From: Sphingobacterium hungaricum
GTDB lineage: Bacteria > Bacteroidota > Bacteroidia > Sphingobacteriales > Sphingobacteriaceae
DNA: 64,000 bases
Direction: 5' to 3'
NCBI RefSeq assembly: GCF_015210005.1
Contig: NZ_MU158698.1
Span: forward strand, 2,683,654 to 2,747,653
The notes beneath the pieces are model-generated. The model made no database searches, was not told where the DNA came from, and saw nothing but the letters and a program-made list of their open reading frames with translations. The position numbers were made by a program, and so were the translations under genes. Of this stretch, positions 36,951-45,474 are shown piece by piece (position 1 is the first letter of the stretch; every line of letters starts with the position of its first letter).

Positions 36951-37388
36951 ATGAAAAATAAAATTTTATTAGCAAGTTTATTAACTGCTTTCGCCGCCAC
37001 ACTATTTACACAATTTTATAGTGTAGCAGCCCCAAGTTTGTACAATGTATGTGCTTCAGTTAATTCAACGGATTATTATAGTATTTATAAGGCAACTGCT
37101 GAAGATGCAGCTTGCGAAAGTTGTCAAATTAACCTTATTCCTACACCACATTACGACAGCAGTGGTGAGGTTAGCGGATATAGCTATTCAGGAACTGTTG
37201 TCTCGGAAGAATATGAAACGATTACGTGCAACGTCTCGCAGCAAGGTGGGAAGGATTGTAAGTCGTTAGATTACAACATGAGGGAAGCGTTGTGTACTGA
37301 TATCTTTATAAAAGTTGAAGATATTGATACAGGAACAGGAACAGGAACAGGAACAGGAACAGGAACAGGAACAGGAACAGGAAATTAA
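36951..37388 (+). CDS. secreted Cys-rich protein with (Thr-Gly)9 tail
   Basis: The 145-residue product has a signal peptide (MKNKILLASLLTAFAATLFT, cut near SVA-AP). The mature part of about 118 residues has six cysteines (NVCAS, AACESCQ, TCNVS, KDCKS, ALCTD) that could form three disulfides. The last 20 residues are D, nine Thr-Gly pairs and N, encoded by a hexamer tandem repeat. I do not recognise the family, though small secreted peptides next to 6-bladed beta-propeller genes are common in Bacteroidota (NVEALA group). It precedes the propeller genes by 45 bases. I infer that it is the substrate or signal of the cluster, with the Thr-rich tail a possible O-glycosylation site. Confidence 0.7.
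   Translation: MKNKILLASLLTAFAATLFTQFYSVAAPSLYNVCASVNSTDYYSIYKATAEDAACESCQINLIPTPHYDSSGEVSGYSYSGTVVSEEYETITCNVSQQGGKDCKSLDYNMREALCTDIFIKVEDIDTGTGTGTGTGTGTGTGTGN
37329..37382. repeat. hexanucleotide tandem repeat, 9 x acagga
   Basis: Nine perfect copies of acagga encode the (Thr-Gly)9 tail of the secreted protein. The unit is a multiple of three, so slippage changes tail length without breaking the frame. Confidence 0.95.
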
Positions 37389-37433
37389 TTATTCTTAAAT
37401 CTCAATAATTTACTTTAACTTTTAAGCAACACA

Positions 37434-38669
37434 ATGAGAGGTATTTGCGTATTTTTTTTCCTGATTAGTTACTTAATAATATTTTCACAATGTTCAAATT
37501 CAACAGTATCCAGAAAAGAGACTTTAGAAGTAGATAGAAATTACTTTGAAATTATTTATAATTACGAAGATCTTGTAGTTGATGCTAAAGAAATTATTGA
37601 TACACTAATATATTTACCTTTAGAAACTACTAGTGAAAGTGAGTTTTACGAAATATCTCAACTAGAAATAACAGAAGAATACTTTTATATATTAGACAGA
37701 ACATCTAATTCTATATATATATACGACATTCACGGTAATTTTATTAAAAAAATATCCTCATTAAATGAAGATGTGAAAATTCCATTTCAGAAGATTTTAA
37801 GATTCACAATTGACCCATCAATTAATAAGTTGTCTTTTAATGATGTACAATCGAGCAATTTATATGAATTTGATCTCGAAGGGAATTTTGTCACCATGGC
37901 AGAAAAAAGACCTATAGACTATCTAAAAAGCGATTACTCACTATTACAAGGTCATGAAATTGCTTTAGACTTATTTAACGAGATAGAAAAAACTACAGAA
38001 AATCATCCTTCAGTACTTGTTTCAAAAAACAATAAAATACTTTTTAGCAACCTCGATTACGACCCAACTGTTATTAACAATTCCGAAATCATAGGTAACA
38101 AAAAGTATTTTTATAAATCTCATTCCGATTATATTTTATTCACTCGGCCATATGACTATAATATTTATAAATATGACACGGTAAATGGCATCACGAAGTA
38201 TTCACAAGTATTTTTCTCGACAGAACACTCCTTGCCCGAAGACTTTATAGATAACGTTAATTATAAAAGCAAAAGAATTCCCTACATCAAACAAAACAAG
38301 TCTATAGTTTATAAATTGACAGATATTTATGAAACAGAACACTTTATTACATACAGAATTTTTACCAGTAATTTTTCAAAATTTATAATTTTTAACAAAA
38401 AAACAGGAGAAAAATTAGATCTTAACCAAATAATCTCTGATACAACGACACGATATTTGCCAATTTTTGGTAATTATATTCATGGTGTTAAAAATAATTA
38501 TTTTGTTTCTTCTTTGTCGCCAAAACATGTTATTACACAGATAACCCATAAGATGAATTTTGCGAATTATTTTAAAAACTTACCGCTCTCTACGCAAGAA
38601 ATCTTTAATAAAGGCAATAATCAAAACAACGTATTAGTATTAACAAAGCTTAAAAATAATAGTCAATGA
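37434..38669 (+). CDS. 6-bladed beta-propeller lipoprotein
   Basis: The 411-residue protein starts with a lipoprotein signal (FFFLISYLIIFSQC, Cys21). Its mature part has the repeats of Bacteroidota 6-bladed beta-propellers: IDTLIYLPLETTSESEFYEI, then YFYILDRTSNSIYIYDIHGNF, then a FTIDPSINKLSFNDVQSSNLYEF blade. These proteins are lipid-anchored at the cell surface or in the periplasm and are often next to small secreted peptides. It is paralogous to the next gene: LPLETT and SLPEDFIDNVNYKSKR correspond to FLETTK and SMPEDFLTNALYDNKR. The two genes overlap by ATGA. Confidence 0.82.
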   Translation: MRGICVFFFLISYLIIFSQCSNSTVSRKETLEVDRNYFEIIYNYEDLVVDAKEIIDTLIYLPLETTSESEFYEISQLEITEEYFYILDRTSNSIYIYDIHGNFIKKISSLNEDVKIPFQKILRFTIDPSINKLSFNDVQSSNLYEFDLEGNFVTMAEKRPIDYLKSDYSLLQGHEIALDLFNEIEKTTENHPSVLVSKNNKILFSNLDYDPTVINNSEIIGNKKYFYKSHSDYILFTRPYDYNIYKYDTVNGITKYSQVFFSTEHSLPEDFIDNVNYKSKRIPYIKQNKSIVYKLTDIYETEHFITYRIFTSNFSKFIIFNKKTGEKLDLNQIISDTTTRYLPIFGNYIHGVKNNYFVSSLSPKHVITQITHKMNFANYFKNLPLSTQEIFNKGNNQNNVLVLTKLKNNSQ

Positions 38670-39910
38670 TCAATCTTCAATATAAAATCTTATCTCTTTA
38701 TTTATTTTTTTTTATTGGTTCTGCTTATGGGCAAAACTCATTAGAAACAGATAGTTTGATAGTAAATTCCCCAGATTATAAAGAAGTTCGTATTGACCCT
38801 GACTATGTGGAAGAAGTCCTAGAATCCAAAATTACTGACTCTATCAAGTACATTTTTTTAGAAACAACAAAAGAAAGTGAATTCACTTCGATAACACAAT
38901 TGGCGGTAACGGACAGTCATTATATAATTTTTGACCGAAAATTACAAACAATTTATTTCTTCACAAAGGATGGTAGATATTTCCATAAGCTTACCAAGCA
39001 AAATAAAAACAATCCAGATTCTTTTACATATGCCGTTGGTTTTGTTTTAGACTATGACTCTGAAGTTTTATCTGTAGATGATATTCATTCGGAAAGCACA
39101 TATGAGTTTAATTTAGAGGGTAAGTTTATACATAAAATAAAGAGGGAGATATATCCAATAAGCGACTACTCTTATTTTGAAAATTTAAAACTGGTCTACT
39201 ATAACTTTAACAGCCATCAATCAGCAAATCAATATACTTCAAATCCTTCTTCTAGAAAAACATCCAGACTTGAGCCTAACCTAGTAATTTATCATAATAA
39301 TGGTGAAGTATTTCAACAACATTTATGGTTTAATCCGGATAATGTTGATCCCGATGAATTTTATACTTTCAGAAATTTTTACGTTTCTAACAGAAATGAA
39401 GTTCTATTTTCTAGGAGCCTCGATAACACTATATATAGCTATAACTCTAATTTAAAACTTCAAAGATTAATTAAGATTATCTTGCCAATTCAAAACTCTA
39501 TGCCAGAGGACTTTCTTACCAACGCGTTGTACGATAATAAACGCAGAGAATATCAAAGGACAAATTCAAATATTTCAAATAAAATTGATAACGTTTTCAA
39601 AATCAATTATTGGGTTACAGCTTCTCTTACACGGAGGAAACACGTATTAGTCAATTTAGGAACAGGAGATTTATTCGATATAGACGGAATTATTTCTAAT
39701 GATTTAGGGTTGACGTTGCAAGGAAACTACACAGCTTTTCATGGGGTAGATAATAACGCTTTTATAGTTAGCATTCCATTTTTAACCTTAAAATATAAAT
39801 ATGACCAGCTATCAAAACAAGAAAAATCTCGAGTCGATGCATCTTTGAAAAATGTCGCAATTAAACCATATCAAAACCCTATATTAAAATTATTATACGT
39901 TAAAAACTAA
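38666..39910 (+). CDS. 6-bladed beta-propeller protein, second copy
   Basis: The 414-residue paralogue of the previous gene has a signal peptide (SLYLFFFIGSAYGQ) but no lipobox cysteine, so it is periplasmic or exported and not lipid-anchored. Propeller features are IKYIFLETTKESEFTSI, SHYIIFDRKLQTIYFFTKDGRYF, and FVLDYDSEVLSVDDIHSEST. It probably arose by tandem duplication. The different anchoring of the pair suggests separate places for the two copies, for example one at the surface and one soluble. Its start overlaps the previous stop (ATGA), and the next gene follows after 3 bases. Confidence 0.8.
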   Translation: MINLQYKILSLYLFFFIGSAYGQNSLETDSLIVNSPDYKEVRIDPDYVEEVLESKITDSIKYIFLETTKESEFTSITQLAVTDSHYIIFDRKLQTIYFFTKDGRYFHKLTKQNKNNPDSFTYAVGFVLDYDSEVLSVDDIHSESTYEFNLEGKFIHKIKREIYPISDYSYFENLKLVYYNFNSHQSANQYTSNPSSRKTSRLEPNLVIYHNNGEVFQQHLWFNPDNVDPDEFYTFRNFYVSNRNEVLFSRSLDNTIYSYNSNLKLQRLIKIILPIQNSMPEDFLTNALYDNKRREYQRTNSNISNKIDNVFKINYWVTASLTRRKHVLVNLGTGDLFDIDGIISNDLGLTLQGNYTAFHGVDNNAFIVSIPFLTLKYKYDQLSKQEKSRVDASLKNVAIKPYQNPILKLLYVKN

Positions 39911-39913
39911 GAA

Positions 39914-41158
39914 ATGCCTAGTTTAAATAAACTTTCTCTATATATTTTACCAATACTGTTATGCTTCATAGTGTTTTATCAGTTTCGAAATCTCGGATTT
40001 GCCTATGTTGACGATGAGTGGATGTTACTGGATGAAGTTTTGATTCAACAAGGATTAAATTTCGAAAATTTTATAGCCATATTTTCAAATATTAACAATC
40101 TTCAATATTCACCTTTAAACACTATATACTACCTTTTAATTTATCAAATTAATGGATATGACGCCTACTATTATCACTTATTTTCTATTTTAGTTCATCT
40201 ATTAAATGGATTAGCATTATTTAAGTTATTAAATTTATTATTTAGCTGTTTTAATATAAATAATACACAAATAATTTCGTACATCGTAGTTCTCATTTGG
40301 TTGATACATCCTTTGAATGTCGAATCAGTCGTTTGGATTTCCGCATCGAAAATCCCCCTTTTCAGTTTTTTTTATTTTATATCTTTCTACTACTATATAA
40401 AATCGTTCCTTGATAAAAAAAAATTTGCAATCAACTATAGTTTGTGCATCATCGCATTTATCTTCTCTTTTTTGTTTAAAGAACAGGCCGTAATCATTCC
40501 AGTTACCTTTTTTATCTTTTCATTAATTTTCCAAATTCAAAGTACGAGTGTCCGATACAGAACTTTATTTTTTTTAATAACTCCCCTTTTTATTATATCA
40601 ATTATATTTATAAGTGCTACTCTTTTCGCTTTGAGCTATGAAGGGGGTGGACACCCATTCGATAAATACCCTCTCGAAAAGCGCTTATTTTTTTCTTTTT
40701 ATAGTTTGGGTTTTTACATATTTAATTCTTATTTACCTCTAGAATTAAAATATCACTATGCATTTCCAATTAAGCCCGATCAATCAGTTCCCATAAACTT
40801 ATACGTGATTGCTATATCTTTGATAATTCTATTTATATCCGCTAATAAGTATCTAAAAAAGACGAAATATTATTTAACTTATATTTTTATGTTTCTGTTT
40901 TTTGTTATTCATTTAGCTTTATGCTTGCACATAATTCCTTTACCTCGTGCATCAATCGTAGCTGACAGATATATGTATTTGGCATTAATTGGCTCAATCT
41001 CATTTATAATAATATTTATTACTGAGTATTTTAAGCTTGATTTATCCTTGAAAAATCGATCTAATTATATCTTTACACTGATACTCTGCTTGTTTATTAT
41101 AGGATTAGCCGGTTTTAGTTATACGCTTGTTGAATCTTGGTTTTACAGACAAATCTAA
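39914..41158 (+). CDS. GT-C glycosyltransferase, TMTC-like
   Basis: The 414-residue membrane protein has about 10-11 helices. It carries the GT-C features of TMTC and related O-mannosyltransferase-like proteins: an acidic first-loop motif YVDDEWML near 35, NVESVVWISASKIPLFSFFY near 136, KEQAVIIP near 190, and ADRYMYLALIGS near 352. Such enzymes use a polyprenyl-phosphate sugar to glycosylate serine or threonine of exported proteins. The usual C-terminal TPR part is absent; the chain ends just after the last helix. In this operon the secreted Thr-Gly protein is the obvious acceptor candidate, which is inference. Confidence 0.75.
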   Translation: MPSLNKLSLYILPILLCFIVFYQFRNLGFAYVDDEWMLLDEVLIQQGLNFENFIAIFSNINNLQYSPLNTIYYLLIYQINGYDAYYYHLFSILVHLLNGLALFKLLNLLFSCFNINNTQIISYIVVLIWLIHPLNVESVVWISASKIPLFSFFYFISFYYYIKSFLDKKKFAINYSLCIIAFIFSFLFKEQAVIIPVTFFIFSLIFQIQSTSVRYRTLFFLITPLFIISIIFISATLFALSYEGGGHPFDKYPLEKRLFFSFYSLGFYIFNSYLPLELKYHYAFPIKPDQSVPINLYVIAISLIILFISANKYLKKTKYYLTYIFMFLFFVIHLALCLHIIPLPRASIVADRYMYLALIGSISFIIIFITEYFKLDLSLKNRSNYIFTLILCLFIIGLAGFSYTLVESWFYRQI

Positions 41159-41169
41159 CTTATTTAAAT

Positions 41170-41805
41170 ATGAATATGTTCAAACCTTTCTTACCATACC
41201 TTGTCATATGCTTGTCGATTGGTGTTAGTCTATTATTTTTTTTTGATAAGCCATCCAAAGAGAATAAATTAAAGGGCAGTTTAGACATACAAGATAACTT
41301 AAGCTCTCAAGCTGATGATAGAACGCTCTTTTGGGATATTTATCCTGAGTTAATTTTGCCGAACGAAGGCAAAACTTTAAATAAAGATCTATCCTTGACA
41401 GATATTAATGAATCCAATATAACTCTATCGAATCTATTTGATAAATCGAGCGATTCAATATTAATCTTTAGATTTTCAAATTTCGATTGCGATTTATGCC
41501 TTAGAAAAACACTTCCTATTTTGATGGATTTTTTTAAAGATAATTCCAATAAAGTAAATCTCATAGTTGATGGAATGTTACCGAAAGAATATAGGATTAA
41601 GTTTAAAGAACTAAAAATTCCCTTCCCTGTATATTTTCTTAACGATCAAAATTTACAACTTTCACTAGAAAATAAAAACATCCCGTTTTTCTTTATTCTT
41701 GACAGAGAACATTATAAAACTCATAAAATTTTCACTCCAAGTAAAGATTATCCCCAACACACACAAACATATTTGAGAAATATTAAACAATCATTATATG
41801 ATTAA
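41170..41805 (+). CDS. membrane-anchored thioredoxin-like protein
   Basis: I use Met at 41170 (MNMFKPFLPYLVICLSIGVSLLF), giving 211 residues; the 11 codons before it overlap the previous gene. A single N-terminal helix anchors a periplasmic thioredoxin-fold domain with the redox motif FDCDLCLRKTLPILMDFF (CDLC near residue 113) and the cis-Pro region NIPFFFILDRE. CxxC proteins of this kind oxidise or isomerise disulfides. The six-cysteine secreted protein of this operon is a likely client, which is inference. The end overlaps the outer-membrane barrel gene by 8 bases. Confidence 0.7.
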   Translation: MNMFKPFLPYLVICLSIGVSLLFFFDKPSKENKLKGSLDIQDNLSSQADDRTLFWDIYPELILPNEGKTLNKDLSLTDINESNITLSNLFDKSSDSILIFRFSNFDCDLCLRKTLPILMDFFKDNSNKVNLIVDGMLPKEYRIKFKELKIPFPVYFLNDQNLQLSLENKNIPFFFILDREHYKTHKIFTPSKDYPQHTQTYLRNIKQSLYD

Positions 41806-44524
41806 ATATTTTTTCGTAATAAATTTATTTCTTCTCTATTCATTTAACTGCAAATCACAAGAACGAATGGATAAATTTTTCGCTATTAGAGGACTTATTA
41901 TTGATAGTGTTTCCCACGATGCCGTTAAATCAGCCACTATTTCTTTATACAACAACAATAACAATCTAATTAAATACGGCTTAAGCAATTTAAAAGGAGA
42001 ATTTGAACTTAAAGATGTACAATACCAAGATACAGTTATACTTAAAATCTCACATCTATCGTATAATATATTTATATTAAAAATAGCGGCACCTAGCGAC
42101 GGTCTTCTAATTCTTAAGAACACATTCTTAACAACTAAAACTAAAGATATAAATGAGATTGTAATTGAAAAACCACCTATTTTGCTTAATAAAGATACGT
42201 TAGAAATATATCCCGAAGCATTTGATTTAGGAGAAAACACTGTGATTGAGGATTTACTAAAAAAAGTGCCAGGAATTGTAGTTTGGGGTGATGGGCAAAT
42301 TACAGTAAATGGCAAAAAAGTCACAAAACTGTTGGTAGAAGGGAAAAAATTCTTCGGAACTGACCCCCTTATTGCAACACGAAATCTTCCAAATAATGCT
42401 GTTAGTAAAATAACAGTATATGAAAACCCTAAACCAGAAACAAGCGAGAACAGTACTTTGAGTATGGATATTACGCTAAAGAATAACAATAAAAGTGGAG
42501 TTTTTGGTAAAGTAGGAGCTGGTATAGGTGATACGAAACGAAAAGAAACAGCGGGCTCGTTAAATTTTTTTAACAAAAAAAATCAAATCAGTTTATTTGC
42601 CGCACAGAATAATACAAATAAGGAAGCTTATACAGTCGGCGATTTTCTCAGAGTTAACACTTACATGCCTGGAGGAGAAGATTACAATTCATATTCATCA
42701 TCTTTTAACAAAATAGGATATAATGAATTTTTAATACTTGGAAGTAGGTTCGAAAGAAGCTGGACAAAAAATGTCAATTCAGAATTAGATGTCTTGAACT
42801 ATATTAAGAATGCTACAATAGAGCAAGAATCAAATGAAATTTATCAGTTAGAAATTGGAAGCCAAGACGTGAAATCAAATAGTACAAGCACAATAAAAAA
42901 TCAAGTTTTTAAAGCTAATAACGATAACAAATTCAAATTTAAAAACAGAGAATTTAAGGTTAATTCAAAAATTTATCATACTATCGATGATCTAAAAATA
43001 AATTTAATTAAAACAATTAGTCAAGACTCAAAACAGGTTTACTTAATTGACAATGCTAATAGTACACGAGCCAAAAATCTAGATAAAAGTTTATATTTAA
43101 ATTACAATGATAAGGGCTTATTAGGGAGAGATAAAGTGAATGTTTTTTATGAATTTAGGCAAGTGGATAAAGTTTTGAATCAAAACCAACATTTAATTTT
43201 TGTAGATTCTAATTATACATCTGAGACGCTCAATAGAACAAAAATAAACGACGTAAAACGCTTAAATCATAATTTATTTGCTAACATTGAAATTCTGTCC
43301 GCTTTTGGAAAAATTTCAAAATGGAGATTAAATAGCGAAAGCTACTTTGCATTATCTTCACATACTGAATCTCAAATTGATCGTCATTTTAATCAATTTA
43401 CACAAAATTATGATATTGTCAACGGAGCAATATCTTTTAATGATGACTATCGAGAATTTCACTGGCGTCCAGGATTAAAGTTGTCAAGATCCTTTATCGA
43501 AATCTTCGGACGTGGGAGTAATGAGTGGGGAAGTTCCGCAATGATTAATTATGAGACTACAATGGGACAAAATAGATCTAGCAGCGATTTTAGAACAATT
43601 AAAAATAATTTTAAATCTATCCTGCCCTCAGCAGATATTTATTATACATGGTATCGTTCGGGGAAAGAAAACTCATTGATCCTAAATTATAATACTAACT
43701 TAATTAGGCCTCAACTATATCAGCAAGTAAGTCTACTAGATACTACGCAAAAAGACTTTAATTATGTAGGAAATAAAGATTTGACACCCGAATATAATCA
43801 TGTTATAGAATTCAAGTTTAATAACAGAAAAATTAAAAACTCATTTAATCAAAATTTAACTTTCCGCTATACATTAAGAAAAGATCAATTAGCAGACAGC
43901 TCAATTTATCAAAACGATGGCCTTAGAAAATCTTACACTGTGAACATTAAGGGTACGCCATGTTACTCGTTAAATTATGATTTGTTAAGCTCCACGAGAA
44001 TCTTTGGCAAGCCGTTAAATATGAAGTTATTTGCAAATTTTACTGGGGAGAAAGGCTATTACTATATAAACGAATCATTGATTAATATGAAAAATTATGG
44101 TTTTGAGACATCTTTTAATTTTGATTATTTACCACACGATAAAATAACCACATCAATCAAAACAACAAATTCTAAACAATTTTCGCAATTTACAAATTAC
44201 GCAAATAAGACCACCACAAATATTTTAAATATAGATGCTGTCATAAAACTTCCTATGAGGACTACATTTATAAATTCCATAAGCTTTATCGATAGTAAAA
44301 TAAGTAGGTTGGAAAACAATCAACAATATTTGTGGAATATTCATTTATACCACAGATTTTTTAAGAAGGAAAGATTTGAAATAAAGTTTTCGATGTTTGA
44401 TTTATTATCTCAAAAATCTAGTGTAAAAAATTATATTTCTGGAAACATGATTAAACAAGAAATAAATAATAATCTTGAGCAATATTTTATGTTTAGTTTG
44501 TCCTATTTCCCAAGAAAATTCTAG
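41798..44524 (+). CDS. outer-membrane beta-barrel protein with carboxypeptidase-regulatory-like domain
   Basis: The 908-residue protein has a signal peptide, then a CarboxypepD-regulatory-like domain (about 29-110: AIRGLIIDSVSHDAVKSATISLY, GEFELKDVQYQDTVILKISH). A plug-like region follows (NTVIEDLLKKVPGIVVWGDGQITVNGKKV) and then a long barrel rich in aromatic strands ending in Phe (FSLSYFPRKF), as expected for BAM-assembled proteins. It belongs to the TonB-receptor-like outer membrane family 3 type without a clear TonB box. It may export, import or display the secreted protein. It lies 10 bases before the GT2 gene. Confidence 0.82.
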   Translation: MIKYFFVINLFLLYSFNCKSQERMDKFFAIRGLIIDSVSHDAVKSATISLYNNNNNLIKYGLSNLKGEFELKDVQYQDTVILKISHLSYNIFILKIAAPSDGLLILKNTFLTTKTKDINEIVIEKPPILLNKDTLEIYPEAFDLGENTVIEDLLKKVPGIVVWGDGQITVNGKKVTKLLVEGKKFFGTDPLIATRNLPNNAVSKITVYENPKPETSENSTLSMDITLKNNNKSGVFGKVGAGIGDTKRKETAGSLNFFNKKNQISLFAAQNNTNKEAYTVGDFLRVNTYMPGGEDYNSYSSSFNKIGYNEFLILGSRFERSWTKNVNSELDVLNYIKNATIEQESNEIYQLEIGSQDVKSNSTSTIKNQVFKANNDNKFKFKNREFKVNSKIYHTIDDLKINLIKTISQDSKQVYLIDNANSTRAKNLDKSLYLNYNDKGLLGRDKVNVFYEFRQVDKVLNQNQHLIFVDSNYTSETLNRTKINDVKRLNHNLFANIEILSAFGKISKWRLNSESYFALSSHTESQIDRHFNQFTQNYDIVNGAISFNDDYREFHWRPGLKLSRSFIEIFGRGSNEWGSSAMINYETTMGQNRSSSDFRTIKNNFKSILPSADIYYTWYRSGKENSLILNYNTNLIRPQLYQQVSLLDTTQKDFNYVGNKDLTPEYNHVIEFKFNNRKIKNSFNQNLTFRYTLRKDQLADSSIYQNDGLRKSYTVNIKGTPCYSLNYDLLSSTRIFGKPLNMKLFANFTGEKGYYYINESLINMKNYGFETSFNFDYLPHDKITTSIKTTNSKQFSQFTNYANKTTTNILNIDAVIKLPMRTTFINSISFIDSKISRLENNQQYLWNIHLYHRFFKKERFEIKFSMFDLLSQKSSVKNYISGNMIKQEINNNLEQYFMFSLSYFPRKF

Positions 44525-44534
44525 AACTTAATTA

Positions 44535-45464
44535 ATGAAAACAATATCTATTATAATACCAATCTACAATGAAGAGAAAAATATTAAAAATTTATTTGAT
44601 TCATTGACAAATCTTTTCATTGGAATGGAAGTTGAATATGTATTTGAGTTTGTATTCATTAATGATGGGAGTGAAGATAATTCATTGGAAATTTTAGAAA
44701 GTTTAGATAAATCTATCGGAAAAATCCGCATAATTAATTTTTCAAGAAATTTCGGCCAACAAAATGCTCTAAAAGCAGGTTATGATCACTGCACAGGAGA
44801 TGCTATCATTTGTATGGATGCTGATTTGCAAAACCCACCTGACATGATCCTACAGATGATATCACTTTGGGAGTTAGGGTACGATATAGTACTTTGTAAA
44901 AGAAAGGACGGTAATCAAAACAGCGGGTATTTAAAAGGATTGTTTTCTCGTTTATTTTATAAATTTCTAAATATTTTATCTGAAATTAGAATCGAACATA
45001 ACGTTCCTGATTTTAGATTGGTAGATAGAAAAGTACTTTCTGAATTAATTACGCTTAAAGAAAAAGATCTATTCTACAGAGGAATAATATCATGGGTGGG
45101 TTTTAAAAAAGTAGTAATTGAATATAAGCATATTCCGCGTGATCATGGAAAAACATCATATAATCTACTAAAGATGATGCAATTGGCTGCATCGGGAATT
45201 ACTGGATTTTCTTTAAAGCCCCTTTATTTATCTATGCTAATTGGCTTGTTAATTATATTAATATCATTTATATATATATTTTACGCATTAATAATTCACT
45301 ATTTAGGGCGCACAATTTCTGGCTGGACATCGATAATAGTGGCGATTATGTTTTTTGGTGGAATCCAGTTGTTTTTCTTAGGGGTGATAGGTGTATACGT
45401 GGGCAAAATTTTTACCCAAGTAAAAGATAGACCAAACTATATTATTAAAGATCATATATATTAA
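44535..45464 (+). CDS. GtrB-like family 2 glycosyltransferase
   Basis: The 309-residue enzyme has a GT-A domain (1-220) with SIIIPIYNEEKNIKNLFD, FVFINDGSEDNSLEIL, INFSRNFGQQNALKAGYDH and the metal-binding MDADLQNPPDM, followed by two C-terminal membrane helices (about 232-295). This is the structure of GtrB and bacterial dolichol-phosphate-mannose synthase relatives, which transfer a sugar from a nucleotide sugar to polyprenyl phosphate on the cytoplasmic face. The GtrA-like flippase at 36491 and two GT-C enzymes complete the usual pathway. The sugar cannot be read from sequence. Confidence 0.88.
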   Translation: MKTISIIIPIYNEEKNIKNLFDSLTNLFIGMEVEYVFEFVFINDGSEDNSLEILESLDKSIGKIRIINFSRNFGQQNALKAGYDHCTGDAIICMDADLQNPPDMILQMISLWELGYDIVLCKRKDGNQNSGYLKGLFSRLFYKFLNILSEIRIEHNVPDFRLVDRKVLSELITLKEKDLFYRGIISWVGFKKVVIEYKHIPRDHGKTSYNLLKMMQLAASGITGFSLKPLYLSMLIGLLIILISFIYIFYALIIHYLGRTISGWTSIIVAIMFFGGIQLFFLGVIGVYVGKIFTQVKDRPNYIIKDHIY

Positions 45465-45474
45465 ACTGGTTGCA

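Noticed and set aside
37329..37382. CRISPR array
   Set aside because: The repeats are contiguous hexamers without spacers inside a coding frame. No CRISPR array or cas gene was seen anywhere in the window.
41836..42576. 246-codon leftward frame inside the outer-membrane barrel gene
   Set aside because: It is the mirror of the N-terminal part of a convincing protein; its composition (Leu, Ser and Phe rich) is typical of antisense frames.
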